From Variovorax sp. (GTDB lineage: Bacteria; Pseudomonadota; Gammaproteobacteria; Burkholderiales; Burkholderiaceae_C): a DNA stretch of 64,000 nucleotides. Location: contig JANXTS010000016.1 of the NCBI GenBank assembly GCA_025352265.1, forward strand, positions 183,687 through 247,686. The letters run 5' to 3'. The position numbers and the translations under genes were made by a program. This document shows positions 54,722 to 64,000 of this stretch, one piece after another. How positions within the stretch are numbered: the stretch's first letter is position 1; the number at the start of each line of letters is the position of its first letter. The notes under the pieces were generated by a model. The model was not told the origin of the DNA. It worked only from the letters and a program-made list of their open reading frames with translations, and did not search any database.

Positions 54722-55600
54722 TCAGTTGCCGGAAGAAGAGCCGGACGGCTGCCATTGCGCCCGCGTTCTGCTTGCCTCTGCAATCGCGTTTTCCAGCGCC
54801 TCAGAATCGCCCGAAGCAATCAGCGCCTCGAATTGCGTCAGCTGCTTTCGGAAGGCCTGCGACTGCAGCAGCACCTGCTCGCGGTTGGCCAGCAAGATGT
54901 CGCGCCACACGGCAGGGTCGCTGGCGGCGATGCGCGAAAAGTCGCGAAAACCCGGTCCGGCCAGCGCCATGAAGCGCGCGCCATGCGGGTGGGCCGCGAT
55001 CGCGTTAGTGAACGCGAAGGCGACAAGGTGCGGCAAGTGGCTCACCGCGGCCAGAGCCAAATCATGATCCTGGTGGGTCATCGTGACGACGTGCGCGCCG
55101 ATGTCGGTCCAGACCTGAGACGCGCGCTGAACCTTTGAGCGAAGCGTTGTCTTGACTGGCGTGAGCACCACCTGGCGGCCAGCGTAGAGGGCTGCATCGG
55201 CGTGCTCGATGCCGGCGACTTCCTTGCCGGCAATCGGATGCGATGGAACGAAGCTGGAAAACTGGTCTTGCAATCCGCGCCGCGCGGCATCGATCACATC
55301 GCCCTTGGTCGACCCGACGTCCATGATCAGCGTGTCGGGCGCAAGGCCGTGTCGGATCGCCTTGAATGTGGCCTCGGAGGCGGCGACAGGTACCGCAATC
55401 AGCACCAGGTCGGCGCCCGAAACGGCGAGCAGTGCGGAAGGCGCGGCCACGTCGATGACGCCGAGTTGTTTTGCGCGCTCGGTGGTCGAAGGCGACTTGC
55501 TATAGCCGACCACGCGCTTGACCAGCTTGGCGCGCTTCAACGCCAACGCAAACGAACCGCCCATGAGTCCGCAGCCGATCAATCCGAGTTGCTCGAACAT
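54722..55600 (-). CDS. tyrA: Prephenate dehydrogenase
   Basis: 292 residues; oxidises prephenate (or arogenate) in tyrosine synthesis. NAD site GCGLMGGSFALAL at the N-terminus, DVGSTKGDV and SHPIAGKEVAG in the catalytic domain. No ACT domain. Seven bases after pheA. Confidence 0.94.
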   Translation of the reverse strand: MFEQLGLIGCGLMGGSFALALKRAKLVKRVVGYSKSPSTTERAKQLGVIDVAAPSALLAVSGADLVLIAVPVAASEATFKAIRHGLAPDTLIMDVGSTKGDVIDAARRGLQDQFSSFVPSHPIAGKEVAGIEHADAALYAGRQVVLTPVKTTLRSKVQRASQVWTDIGAHVVTMTHQDHDLALAAVSHLPHLVAFAFTNAIAAHPHGARFMALAGPGFRDFSRIAASDPAVWRDILLANREQVLLQSQAFRKQLTQFEALIASGDSEALENAIAEASRTRAQWQPSGSSSGN

Positions 55601-55607
55601 CGCTGCG

Positions 55608-56729
55608 TCAGGCGGTCACGGGATAGGCGCCCAACATTTTGTAGAACGCGCAAGTGGTGCGCAGTTCAGCGAGCGCGGCAGCCACATTGGGTTGCAGCGG
55701 ATGCCCGTCGAGGTCGATGTAGAAGTAGTACTCCCACTGTCCCGTGCGTGCGGGCCGCGACTCGAATCTCGTCATTGAAACACCGTGCGTCTTCAAGGGC
55801 ACCAGCAGGTCGTGCAGCGCGCCCGGGCGATTGGTGACGGATACCACCAGACTTGTGCAGTCACGTCCCGAGATGGGTGGCGTCGCCAGTGTTTCGGGCA
55901 GGCAGATGATGGCGAACCGGGTGCGGTTGTAAGCATCATCCTGGATCGCATGGGCGATGATGTGCAAGCCGAATCGTGTTGCGGCACGCTCGCTCGCCAG
56001 CGCGGCCCAGGCTGAATTCGTCGCGGCCTGCCTCGCGCCTTCGGCATTGCTGGACACCGCGCGACGTTCGGCGTTCGGCAAATGTTTGGAGAGCCATGTC
56101 TGGCACTGCGCCAGCGCTTGCGGATGTGCCAGCACGACCTCGATCTCGTCCAGCACGTTGCTCTTGCGCAGCAGGTTGTGGCGGATCAGCAAGCTCACTT
56201 CGCCCACGACATGCGTGGGCGAATGCAGGAACAGATCGAGCGATCGCGTTACGACGCCTTCGGTCGAATTCTCGACCCCGACAACGCCGTATTGCGCGCT
56301 GCCGGCGGCCGTCGCGTGAAAGACCTCGTCAAAGCTCGCGCAGTAAACGAGATCGGCCGCACCGCCGAAATAGTCGATGGCGGCTTGTTCGCAGAAGGTT
56401 CCCTCGGGGCCCAGCACTGCGACTCGTTGCGGGGACTCGAGTGCCAGGCACGCCGACATGATTTCGCGCCAGATCGCCGCCACATGCAGATCTTTCAGTG
56501 GACCCGCATTGCTGTGCTGCATCTTCTCGATGACCTGCGCGACGCGGTCGGGCCTGAAAAAGGGGGTGCCCTCACGCTTTTTGATTTCGCCTACCTGCTC
56601 GGCAACGTGTGCACGCTGGTTGAGCAGTCCAAGCAATTGCTGATCGAGTGAATCGATCTGCACGCGCAGCCCAGCGAGGCTCTCGGAGTTTGGAGCAGAG
56701 GGGTCGGACAGTGGTAGGGAGTCGGTCAT
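55608..56729 (-). CDS. pheA: Chorismate mutase / prephenate dehydratase (P-protein)
   Basis: 373-residue bifunctional enzyme of phenylalanine synthesis. Chorismate mutase helical domain at about 20-105 (QIDSLDQQLLGLLNQRA), dehydratase domain with GPEGTFCEQAA and VVGVENSTEGVV, and a C-terminal ACT domain with GALHDLL and the ESRP motif for Phe feedback. hisC, which often follows it in related genomes, is missing; tyrA comes directly. Confidence 0.95.
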   Translation of the reverse strand: MTDSLPLSDPSAPNSESLAGLRVQIDSLDQQLLGLLNQRAHVAEQVGEIKKREGTPFFRPDRVAQVIEKMQHSNAGPLKDLHVAAIWREIMSACLALESPQRVAVLGPEGTFCEQAAIDYFGGAADLVYCASFDEVFHATAAGSAQYGVVGVENSTEGVVTRSLDLFLHSPTHVVGEVSLLIRHNLLRKSNVLDEIEVVLAHPQALAQCQTWLSKHLPNAERRAVSSNAEGARQAATNSAWAALASERAATRFGLHIIAHAIQDDAYNRTRFAIICLPETLATPPISGRDCTSLVVSVTNRPGALHDLLVPLKTHGVSMTRFESRPARTGQWEYYFYIDLDGHPLQPNVAAALAELRTTCAFYKMLGAYPVTA

Positions 56730-56750
56730 CAGGTCGAATTCGCGGCCGAA

Positions 56751-57863
56751 TCAGGCGTGCTTTCGCTCGAATTCTCGCATGTAGCCCACCAGCGCTTGGA
56801 CGCCCGCGAGCGGCATCGCGTTGTAAATACTGGCGCGCATTCCACCAACCGACTTGTGACCTTTCAGCTGTAGCAAGCCGGCCTCCCGCGCGCCTGTCAA
56901 AAACACCTCGTTTCGGCTTTCATCGCGCAAAAAGAAGGGAATGTTCATACGTGAACGGCAGCTCCCATCGACCTTGTTGTCGTAGAACGCCGAGTTGTCG
57001 ATGAAGTCATAGAGCAAGCGGGCTTTCGCAGCGTTGCGTTGCTCCATGGCTGCGACGCCCGACAGATCACCTTCGGTTTGATGCATCAGCCACTGGAATG
57101 TGAGTCCTGCAACATAGATGCCCCAGGTCGGCGGAGTGTTGTACATCGACTGGTTGTCAGCCACCGTCTTGTAGTTGAACGCGCTCGGGCAGATCTTGAG
57201 CGCGCGATCGAGCAGGTCGTCGCGCACCACGACGATAGTCAGGCCTGCAGGGCCGAGATTCTTTTGCGCGCCGCCAAAAGCGAGGCCGACGCGGCTCCAG
57301 TCGACGCTGCGCGAGGCGACGTGCGATGAAAAGTCAATGACTAGCGGTGCCTCGCAACCTAGTGCGGCCAAGTCCGGCAATTCCTGAAACTCCACACCAT
57401 TGATAGTTTCATTGGTGCACAAGTGAACGTAGGAGGTGTCGCTGGACATGCGCCAAGTCGATGGCTCCGGCAACCGGGTGTGACCATTTGCAGTGTTGCT
57501 GGCTACGATGTTCGCGGTGCAGTAGCGCTGCGCCTCTTTGTGCGACTTCACGCTCCAACTGCCGGTGACCACGAAGTCGGCAGTCGTGCCACGCGAAAGA
57601 TTCAACGGAACGATTGCGTTTTCACCGAGACCGCCGCCTTGTATAAAGAGGATGTGGAAGTTGGCAGGCACCGCCAGCAAGGTACGGAAGTCCGCCTCTG
57701 CCTGCGCGGCGATCACGCCAAACTCCTTGCCGCGATGGCTCATTTCCATCACGCCCATACCGCTGCCGTGCCAGTCGAGCATTTCTTCGGCGGCGCGTTG
57801 GAGCACCGCTTCCGGCATTGCAGCCGGACCTGCAGAGAAGTTATACGGGCGCGTGGTCGCCAT
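56751..57863 (-). CDS. serC: Phosphoserine aminotransferase
   Basis: 370-residue class V PLP enzyme of serine and pyridoxine synthesis. [15 protein letters not shown] opening, FIQGGG, and the PLP lysine in [11 protein letters not shown]. Lies 21 bases before pheA. Confidence 0.95.
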   Translation of the reverse strand: MATTRPYNFSAGPAAMPEAVLQRAAEEMLDWHGSGMGVMEMSHRGKEFGVIAAQAEADFRTLLAVPANFHILFIQGGGLGENAIVPLNLSRGTTADFVVTGSWSVKSHKEAQRYCTANIVASNTANGHTRLPEPSTWRMSSDTSYVHLCTNETINGVEFQELPDLAALGCEAPLVIDFSSHVASRSVDWSRVGLAFGGAQKNLGPAGLTIVVVRDDLLDRALKICPSAFNYKTVADNQSMYNTPPTWGIYVAGLTFQWLMHQTEGDLSGVAAMEQRNAAKARLLYDFIDNSAFYDNKVDGSCRSRMNIPFFLRDESRNEVFLTGAREAGLLQLKGHKSVGGMRASIYNAMPLAGVQALVGYMREFERKHA

Positions 57864-57877
57864 CTGGCAAGTCCTGA

Positions 57878-58465
57878 TTATTTCTTGGCAGGTGCCTTGG
57901 CCGTTGGCGCAGGGCGGCTGGCCGCTGGTGCAGTGCCGCCGGTTGGAGCGCCCAATGCCTTTGCAACGTTTTCGTCGAGCGTCTTCATCTTGGGCTCGAT
58001 GGTCGAGCGCGTTTCTGCCACCAACTTTTCAGTCAGCGCGGTCTGCATCTTCGGATTCAGTTCCTGGTACTTCTTGCTCAGCGGCGAGCTGATCCATGCG
58101 ACCAGTTGCTTCAGTTCATCGGCCGTGAAGCTCTGGTCCATGAGAGGGCCGAGCGCATCAGGGGCGAGTGCGACGGCCTTGTCACGCACGATGGGGTACG
58201 ACTCGTCGAAGTACTTTTTGAGCTCGGCGTCGGCGGCTTTGGCGGCAGCCTCGCGCTTGTCGGCTGGCACCTGCGTTTGCAGGAAGGCCGAGCCTGCCTG
58301 TGCGATCGGGGCACTGGACTGTTCGACCAGACCGCGCGCGAGCGATTCGATGCCGGGGCGTTGCAGATCGATGAACTGCTTGATGAGCGGCGCCTTGTCC
58401 TGGGCCATGGCGATGGAACTGGCGGCCAACGCCGTGGTCAGCAGCGCGAGTTTGAATTTATTCAC
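57878..58465 (-). CDS. DUF2059 family exported protein
   Basis: 195 residues from a GTG at 58463-58465 that overlaps the gyrA stop by 8 bases. Signal peptide [18 protein letters not shown]; helical DUF2059 core with [22 protein letters not shown]; Pro/Ala/Lys tail. Function unknown; the position between gyrA and serC is conserved in related species as far as I know. Confidence 0.85.
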   Translation of the reverse strand: MNKFKLALLTTALAASSIAMAQDKAPLIKQFIDLQRPGIESLARGLVEQSSAPIAQAGSAFLQTQVPADKREAAAKAADAELKKYFDESYPIVRDKAVALAPDALGPLMDQSFTADELKQLVAWISSPLSKKYQELNPKMQTALTEKLVAETRSTIEPKMKTLDENVAKALGAPTGGTAPAASRPAPTAKAPAKK

Positions 58466-61106
58466 TGGGATTCTCCGTTGAAGATGAGGAAGTGTCGTCG
58501 GTGCCAGGCTCAAGCTCGCCCGCGGCATCGTTTTCGACGATGCGTTGCAGTCCACTGAGTTTGGCGCCTTCATCGAGGCCGATCAGCGTGACGCCTTGCG
58601 TCGCGCGACCGAGTTCGCGAATTTCGGCGACACGGGTTCGAACGAGCACGCCCTTGTCGGTAATGAGCATGATTTCGTCGTCCGCGTGCACCAGAGTGGC
58701 GGCAACCACCTTGCCGTTTCGCTCACTCTGTTGAATCGCGATCATGCCTTTGGTTCCGCGCCCATGACGCGTGTATTCAGTAATGCTTGTGCGCTTTCCG
58801 TAACCGTTCGCTGTGGCTGTCAGCACGCTCTGCTGCTCGTCTTCGGCCACCAGCATGGCGATCACGCCCTGGCCGTCTTCGAGCATCATGCCTCGCACAC
58901 CGCGTGCATTGCGGCCCATCGGGCGCACGTCGTTTTCGTCGAAGCGAACCGCCTTGCCACCGTCGGAAAAAAGCATGACATCGTGCTTTCCGTCCGTCAG
59001 CGCGGCACCGACCAAATAGTCGCCTGGGTCGAGATCGACGGCGATGATGCCGGCTTTGCGCGGATTGTTGAATTCGTCGAGCGTCGTCTTCTTGACCGTT
59101 CCCATCGAGGTCGACATGAACACATATTGATCGGCAGGGAAGGTGCGCTTTTCGCCGGTCAACGCCAGTACGACGTTAATTTTTTCGCCTTCTTGCAACG
59201 GGAACATGTTGACGATCGGGCGGCCGCGCGAACCGCGCGAACCTGCTGGCACCTCCCAAACCTTAAGCCAGTACAGCCGGCCGCGGTTTGAAAAGCACAA
59301 GATGTAGTCGTGCGTGTTGGCGATGAAGAGCTGGTCGATCCAGTCGTCTTCCTTGGTCGCCGTTGCCTGCTTGCCGCGCCCGCCGCGCTTTTGGGCCCGG
59401 TATTCGCCCAGCGGCTGGCTTTTGATGTAGCCACTGTGCGATAGCGTCACCACCATGTCGGTCGGCGTGATCAGGTCTTCGGTCGACAGGTCAAAAGCGC
59501 TGTGTTCGATCTGGCTGCGGCGTGCGCCGAGCTTGGTCTGGCCGAACTCCTGTTTAATCATCGCCAGTTCATCGCCGATGATGGTCGAAACGCGTTCCGG
59601 CTTGGCCAAAATGTCGAGTAGGTCGTCTATCTCGGACATTACTTCTTTGTATTCAGAGACGATCTTGTCCTGCTCCAGGCCGGTCAGGCGCTGCAGGCGC
59701 ATTTGCAGGATTTCTTGCGCCTGCGTTTCAGAAAGCCGGTAGAGCCCGTCGCCGCCCATGCCGAACTCGGCTTCCAGCCCATCGGGCCGGTAGTCATCGG
59801 CGTTGATGACGCCGCCGTCGGCGCGTGTGCGGGTGAGTATCTCGCGTACGAGTTTGCTGTCCCACGGCCGCGCCATCAACTCCGACTTGGCAACCGGCGG
59901 TGTCGGCGCATTGCGGATGATCGCTATGAATTCGTCGATGTTTGCGAGTGCGACGGCAAGGCCTTCCAGCACGTGACCGCGCTCGCGCGCCTTGCGCAGC
60001 GTGTAGACGGTGCGACGCGTGACGACTTCTCGTCGGTGCGTTAGGAAGACTTCGATAAGGTCCTTCAGGCTACAGAGCTTGGGCTGGCCGTCGATCAGCG
60101 CCACCATGTTGATACCGAAGGTGTCCTGCAGCTGAGTCTGCTTATAGAGATTGTTGAGAACGACCTCGGGCACCTCGCCACGCTTGAGTTCAATTACCAG
60201 ACGCATGCCCGATTTGTCGGACTCGTCCTGGATGTGGCTGATGCCTTCAATCTTCTTCTCGTGCACCAGCTCCGCCATGCGCTCCTGGAGCGTCTTCTTG
60301 TTGACCTGGTAGGGCAACTCGTCGACGATGATGGATTGCCGTTGACCCCGGTCGATGTCCTCAAAGTGGCAACGGGCGCGCATCACGACCTTGCCGCGTC
60401 CGGTACGGTAGCCATCCTTGATCCCGTTGATGCCGTAGATGATTCCGGCGGTAGGGAAGTCGGGCCCCGGAATTATTTCCATCAGCTCGTCTATGGAGGC
60501 CGTCGGGTTGCGCAGCAAATGCAAGCAGGCGTCGACCACTTCGTTCAGGTTGTGCGGTGGGATGTTGGTGGCCATACCCACTGCAATTCCGCCTGCACCA
60601 TTGACCAGCAAATTGGGCAACCTGCTCGGTAGGACGGCAGGCTCTCTCTCGGAGCCGTCGTAATTGTCCTGAAAATCGATCGTTTCTTTATCGATATCGG
60701 CGAGCATTTCATGCGCAATTTTCGCAAGCCGAATTTCGGTGTATCGCATGGCAGCAGCCATATCGCCGTCCACCGATCCGAAATTTCCCTGGCCGTCGAC
60801 CAACATGTGGCGCATTGAAAAGTTCTGTGCCATGCGGACGATGGTGTCGTAGACCGACTGGTCGCCGTGCGGGTGGTACTTGCCGATGACGTCGCCGACG
60901 ATACGGGCTGACTTCTTGTACGGCCGGTTCCAGTCGTTATTGAGCTCGTGCATCGCGAACAGCACGCGCCGATGTACTGGTTTAAGGCCATCGCGTGCGT
61001 CAGGGAGTGCACGGCCCACGATCACGCTCATTGCGTAATCAAGGTAGCTGCGGCGCATCTCCTCTTCGAGACTAATAGGTAAGGTTTCTTTGGCGAACGA
61101 GGTCAT
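58458..61106 (-). CDS. gyrA: DNA gyrase subunit A
   Basis: 882 residues from ATG 61104-61106 ([17 protein letters not shown]). Catalytic Tyr lies in RYTEIRL; GyrA box [10 protein letters not shown]-terminal beta-pinwheel blades follow. In the quinolone-resistance region the sequence reads [11 protein letters not shown], so the residue equal to E. coli Ser83 is Gln and Ala84 is Ser, while Asp87 is kept. Acidic C-terminal tail. Transcribed with DUF2059, serC, pheA, tyrA and aroA-cmk. Confidence 0.96.
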   Translation of the reverse strand: MTSFAKETLPISLEEEMRRSYLDYAMSVIVGRALPDARDGLKPVHRRVLFAMHELNNDWNRPYKKSARIVGDVIGKYHPHGDQSVYDTIVRMAQNFSMRHMLVDGQGNFGSVDGDMAAAMRYTEIRLAKIAHEMLADIDKETIDFQDNYDGSEREPAVLPSRLPNLLVNGAGGIAVGMATNIPPHNLNEVVDACLHLLRNPTASIDELMEIIPGPDFPTAGIIYGINGIKDGYRTGRGKVVMRARCHFEDIDRGQRQSIIVDELPYQVNKKTLQERMAELVHEKKIEGISHIQDESDKSGMRLVIELKRGEVPEVVLNNLYKQTQLQDTFGINMVALIDGQPKLCSLKDLIEVFLTHRREVVTRRTVYTLRKARERGHVLEGLAVALANIDEFIAIIRNAPTPPVAKSELMARPWDSKLVREILTRTRADGGVINADDYRPDGLEAEFGMGGDGLYRLSETQAQEILQMRLQRLTGLEQDKIVSEYKEVMSEIDDLLDILAKPERVSTIIGDELAMIKQEFGQTKLGARRSQIEHSAFDLSTEDLITPTDMVVTLSHSGYIKSQPLGEYRAQKRGGRGKQATATKEDDWIDQLFIANTHDYILCFSNRGRLYWLKVWEVPAGSRGSRGRPIVNMFPLQEGEKINVVLALTGEKRTFPADQYVFMSTSMGTVKKTTLDEFNNPRKAGIIAVDLDPGDYLVGAALTDGKHDVMLFSDGGKAVRFDENDVRPMGRNARGVRGMMLEDGQGVIAMLVAEDEQQSVLTATANGYGKRTSITEYTRHGRGTKGMIAIQQSERNGKVVAATLVHADDEIMLITDKGVLVRTRVAEIRELGRATQGVTLIGLDEGAKLSGLQRIVENDAAGELEPGTDDTSSSSTENPSE

Positions 61107-61330
61107 GGGTGGCACGCAGACAGCAAGGAGGCGAAATTTTACGCTTCAAGGGGTGTCGCACCGCCGCAACACAAGGCGGCTATTCCGCGTCCGTCCTACG
61201 ATTCCCAGGGCGCCTGCGGGCTGTTTGCCAAAGACCCTATGGCACAATCGCCACAACGTTTTGGGTGGTGGTCACTTAAAACGTCCTTGATTCGCAGCGC
61301 GGCTGCGGCTTTTTCCCCAAGAGGAGAACC

Positions 61331-61984
61331 ATGAAGAAACTGAATAAAGTAGCGATGACGTTTGCAGTCGCCGCGCTCGCCACGGCCGCCGGCGCGCAGA
61401 CGCGTGTTACCGCTGCTGATGGTGGTGCCGTGATCGACAACTGGCAAAACAGCACGAATGAATTGGTGTGGAAGAACGGCACCAATGAACTCTGCTGGCG
61501 CGATGCCAACTGGACACCGGCAACGGCGGCCACGGGTTGCGATGGCGCGCTTGTGCCAGCTGCTCCTCCAGTTGCTGGCGTTGTGCCCGCAGCGCCTGGC
61601 GCAGCTCCGGCCCCGGCGGCAGTTGCCGCATCGAAGGTCACCTTCGCTGCTGACGCCTTCTTCGACTTCGACAAGTCGGTTCTGAAGCCGGAAGGTCGCG
61701 CCAAGCTGACCGATCTGGTTTCCAAGATCCGCGGCGTTAACCTCGAAGTGATCATCGCTGTCGGTCACACTGACTCGATCGGTACCGTGCCTTACAACCA
61801 GCGTCTGTCGGTTCGCCGCGCCGAAGCTGTGAAGGCATTCCTGGTTTCCCAAGGTATCGAACGCAATCGCGTCTACACCGAAGGTAAGGGCGAGTCGCAA
61901 CCTGTTGCTGACAACAAGACCAAAGAAGGCCGCGCCAAGAATCGTCGCGTGGAAATCGAAGTGGTGGGCACCCGCGCCAACTGA
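61331..61984 (+). CDS. ompA: OmpA-family outer-membrane protein
   Basis: 217 residues. Signal peptide KVAMTFAVAALATAAGAQ; short Asn/Trp/Thr-rich part (WQNSTNELVWKNGTNELCW), an Ala/Pro linker (75-100) and a C-terminal OmpA peptidoglycan domain: FFDFDKSVLKPEG, VGHTDSIGT, YNQRLSVRRA, RAKNRRVEIEV. There is no full 8-strand barrel, so it likely links outer membrane and wall. AGAGGAG RBS upstream. Followed by a strong terminator. Confidence 0.9.
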   Translation: MKKLNKVAMTFAVAALATAAGAQTRVTAADGGAVIDNWQNSTNELVWKNGTNELCWRDANWTPATAATGCDGALVPAAPPVAGVVPAAPGAAPAPAAVAASKVTFAADAFFDFDKSVLKPEGRAKLTDLVSKIRGVNLEVIIAVGHTDSIGTVPYNQRLSVRRAEAVKAFLVSQGIERNRVYTEGKGESQPVADNKTKEGRAKNRRVEIEVVGTRAN

Positions 61985-62004
61985 TCCAAAAGAATCAGTA
62001 AAAG

Positions 62005-62031
62005 AAAACCCCGCCTTGGCGGGGTTTTTTT
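62005..62031 (+). terminator. Rho-independent terminator after ompA
   Basis: AAAACCCCGCC-TT-GGCGGGG followed by seven T; perfect stem, 20 bases after the ompA stop. Confidence 0.92.
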
Positions 62032-62074
62032 ATGCCTTGCGGCTGCATTTTGGCGGCACTTCATAATCTCGACC

Positions 62075-62797
62075 ATGACTGAAACAGTGAATGCCGATCC
62101 CGCCGAGCTTGCGAAATTTTCGGAACTCGCGCACCGCTGGTGGGACTTGGAAAGCGAATTCAAACCTCTCCACGAAATCAATCCACTGCGACTCGAATGG
62201 ATCGATGGAATTGCGTCCATTGCCGGCAAACGAGTACTGGACATCGGCTGCGGTGGTGGAATTCTTGCCGACTCGATGGCTCGCAAAGGCGCGGACGTGC
62301 TCGGCGTCGATCTTGCCGAAAAGGCGCTAAAGGTCGCCCAGTTGCATGCGCTGGAAGCGGATACTCGCGGCGTCAAGTACCGGGAAGTCAGCCCCGAGGC
62401 GCTAGCGTTAGAACAGCCGGGCAGTTTCGATGTCGTGACGTGCATGGAAATGCTGGAGCACGTACCTGAACCGGGCTCAGTCGTGCAAGCCTGTGCAGAC
62501 CTCGTCAAGCCGGGCGGCTGGGTCTTCTTCTCGACGATCAACCGCAGTCCGAAGTCTTTCCTGTTCGCCATTGTCGGAGCCGAATACCTCCTTGGTTTGC
62601 TTCCCCGCGGCACGCACGAGTACCAGAAGATGATCCGTCCCAGCGAACTGGCGGCGCATTGCAGGGCTGCCGGGCTCGATCTCCGGCATACGCGCGGCAT
62701 GGAACACAATCCGCTGACCCGTCGCTATTGGCTGAGCAGCGACACTAGCGTGAACTACATGTTCGCTACGCAAAAGCCGTTGGCGGTCGCTGCTTGA
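62075..62797 (+). CDS. ubiG: Ubiquinone biosynthesis O-methyltransferase
   Basis: 240-residue SAM-dependent methyltransferase catalysing two O-methylations in ubiquinone synthesis. ELAHRWWDLESEFKPLHEINPLRL is the UbiG opening (two pieces of a longer motif); SAM loop VLDIGCGGGIL; ends YMFATQKP. Stop overlaps gph start in TTGA. Confidence 0.95.
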   Translation: MTETVNADPAELAKFSELAHRWWDLESEFKPLHEINPLRLEWIDGIASIAGKRVLDIGCGGGILADSMARKGADVLGVDLAEKALKVAQLHALEADTRGVKYREVSPEALALEQPGSFDVVTCMEMLEHVPEPGSVVQACADLVKPGGWVFFSTINRSPKSFLFAIVGAEYLLGLLPRGTHEYQKMIRPSELAAHCRAAGLDLRHTRGMEHNPLTRRYWLSSDTSVNYMFATQKPLAVAA

Positions 62798-63474
62798 CTG
62801 CGATCGGAGACCTGCGAGCCGTGCTGTTCGACCTGGACGGCACGTTGATCGACAGTGCGCCCGATCTCGGGGCTGCCGCCGACGAGATGCGCACAGACCG
62901 CGGCATGGCTTCGATTCCACTGCATCGATACCGTTCGATGGCGGGTGCCGGAGCCCGCGGCATGCTGGGCGTAGCCTTCGACATCACACCGGAAGCTCCG
63001 GAGTTTCTTGCCCTCAGAGAAGAGTTTTTCATCAAATACGAGAGGCGGATGCTCAGGAACACATTGGTTTTCGACGGGGTGCCCGAGCTCATCACAGCAC
63101 TGACCTTTTTCGGCGTTCCCTGGGGCGTCGTGACCAATAAGTCTGCGCGATTTACCGAGCCGCTCACCGGTGCGATGCCTTTGTTCGCAACGGCGGGTGC
63201 CGTCGTCAGTGGTGACACCACGCCGTTCTCCAAGCCGCACCCGGAGCCATTATTCGAAGCGGCCCGTCGATTGGGGGTAGACCCCACTGCATGTGTTTAT
63301 GTGGGGGACGACGAGCGCGACATCATCGCGGGCCGCGCTGCGGGGATGTGGACGGTGGCGGCAACGTACGGCTATCTGGGTGTGCGAGCTGACGTGACGC
63401 TCTGGCAGGCCGATGCCACGATCTCTTTTCCGATGGCGCTCCTGGCGCTCTTGAAGCCAGCGAATCAGGCCTAA
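62794..63474 (+). CDS. gph: Phosphoglycolate phosphatase
   Basis: 226-residue HAD hydrolase. Nucleophile DLDGTLID (motif I), VTNKSAR (motif II), KPHPEP and VGDDERDI (motifs III, IV). TTG start at 62794 coupled to the ubiG stop; a GTG at 62821 is too close to motif I. Clears phosphoglycolate from DNA repair or photorespiration-like side reactions. Confidence 0.92.
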   Translation: MTAIGDLRAVLFDLDGTLIDSAPDLGAAADEMRTDRGMASIPLHRYRSMAGAGARGMLGVAFDITPEAPEFLALREEFFIKYERRMLRNTLVFDGVPELITALTFFGVPWGVVTNKSARFTEPLTGAMPLFATAGAVVSGDTTPFSKPHPEPLFEAARRLGVDPTACVYVGDDERDIIAGRAAGMWTVAATYGYLGVRADVTLWQADATISFPMALLALLKPANQA

Positions 63475-63477
63475 AAT
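63450..63477 (+). promoter_or_regulatory. Putative ssrA promoter
   Basis: CTTGAA (63450-63455) and TAAAAT (63472-63477) with a 16-base spacer, ending 9 bases before the tmRNA 5' end. Overlaps the end of gph. Confidence 0.5.
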
Positions 63478-63486
63478 AGCTACCTT

Positions 63487-63873
63487 GGGGCTGCACTGGT
63501 TTCGACGTGGGTTCGGAATCGCAGTGGTGCATGTCGAGCTGAATGCGCTCGTAAAACAGATTCAAACAAACTAACTGCAAACGACGAACGTTTCGCACTC
63601 GCCGCTTAATTGCCGGTGAGCTTTGCAACAGCAGGCCGATGGGCTGGGCAAGGGGGACCTAGAGCAATCTAGAACCTCCCGGCTGCAAAGATAATTACAT
63701 GGGCTGGCTCCGATCCGGGTACCTTGGGTCGGGGCAAGAAAATAGGGTGCTGGCGGCCGGTGTAGCGTGCGACTGCGCGACATCGGTGGCGAGACTTAAA
63801 TCAGATCGCTAAACATGTAGATCTGCGCGATGAAGGCTTGCGGACGGGGGTTCAAATCCCCCCAGCTCCACCA
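63487..63873 (+). ncRNA. ssrA: Transfer-messenger RNA
   Basis: 387 bases. The 5' end GGGGCTG pairs with CAGCTCC before the encoded ACCA; GGTTCAAATCC T-loop lies just before. The tag codons run 63577-63609 and read ANDERFALAA then TAA; the resume codon is GCA. Rescues stalled ribosomes with SmpB and marks peptides for ClpXP. One-piece tmRNA as expected. Confidence 0.96.
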
Positions 63874-63879
63874 TACCCC

Positions 63880-63909
63880 TAAAGCCCAATTGTTATCAGT
63901 TGGGCTTTA
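63880..63909 (+). terminator. Terminator after ssrA
   Basis: TAAAGCCCAA - 10-base loop - TTGGGCTTTA, a perfect 10-bp stem seven bases after the tmRNA 3' end, followed by CTTTTGGG. Confidence 0.8.
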
Positions 63910-64000
63910 CTTTTGGGAAACCCTCAATGTTTACGCGCACTTACGGCGTTTGCCTTGTGACTTTTCTGCTATCAAAATCAGGTATTTTTTGTCGTTTTTG
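63910..64000. other. AT-richer tail after ssrA, no gene seen
   Basis: The last 91 bases hold no gene I can support. Base composition shifts towards A/T (TCAAAATCAGGTATTTTTTG) compared with the region before. It may be the left part of an integrated element, as tmRNA 3' ends are frequent attachment sites. Confidence 0.35.

Overview
The window is a GC-rich chromosomal segment of a betaproteobacterium, most probably a Comamonadaceae member of the Variovorax/Acidovorax type. The evidence is the fused aroA-cmk gene, the gene order gyrA-serC-pheA-tyrA-aroA/cmk-rpsA-ihfB-lapA-lapB, the ompA-ubiG-gph-ssrA block and a tmRNA tag reading ANDERFALAA. The genus is an inference; no rRNA gene is present.

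Left part (1-28.4 kb): a molybdenum-centred region. After an MFS transporter, a decayed hybrid sensor kinase and an exported MsrB, there is an NAD-dependent formate dehydrogenase operon (fdsGBA-D, without fdsC), a monomeric isocitrate dehydrogenase, a zinc alcohol dehydrogenase followed by a dead SDR remnant, a bestrophin-like channel, the molybdate importer modABC with a ModE-type operator, and modE itself. Two small orphan reading frames and an orphan cytoplasmic sensor kinase separate this from a second molybdoenzyme operon. That operon (coxS-coxL-coxM plus MoxR ATPase, VWA protein, CoxG and XdhC-like maturation factors) is divergent from a GAF/Fis regulator, with a perfect 14-bp palindrome between them. 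Its large subunit has AYRGAGR rather than the CO-dehydrogenase loop, so its substrate is open.

Middle (28.4-32.7 kb): a four-gene cassette, DUF3348 - DUF802 - OmpA/MotB-like - DUF2894, lies next to the stump of an AsnC/Lrp regulator gene. The DUF802 protein looks like a MotA/ExbB-type channel subunit with a coiled tail of about 450 residues. The OmpA protein looks like its MotB-type partner, with an Asp at the start of its single membrane helix. This is the best candidate for an undescribed system in the window: a predicted ion-driven envelope motor, similar in architecture to ZorAB but without ZorC or ZorD.

32.8-41 kb: a sugar-acid catabolic operon (GntR/FadR regulator, SDR dehydrogenase, IlvD/Edd dehydratase) divergent from a CUT1-type sugar ABC transporter. 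41.3-48.8 kb: a six-gene Mrp/Pha-type cation/proton antiporter (fused A/B subunit), a FluC fluoride channel, a dctM tail remnant and a ComEA-like protein.

48.9-64 kb: housekeeping core. It holds LPS-assembly control (lapA, lapB), ihfB, rpsA, the aromatic amino-acid and serine pathway (aroA-cmk, tyrA, pheA, serC), a DUF2059 protein, gyrA, an OmpA-family porin-anchor protein, ubiG, gph and ssrA. The AT-richer stretch after ssrA could be the edge of an island, because tmRNA 3' ends are common integration sites.
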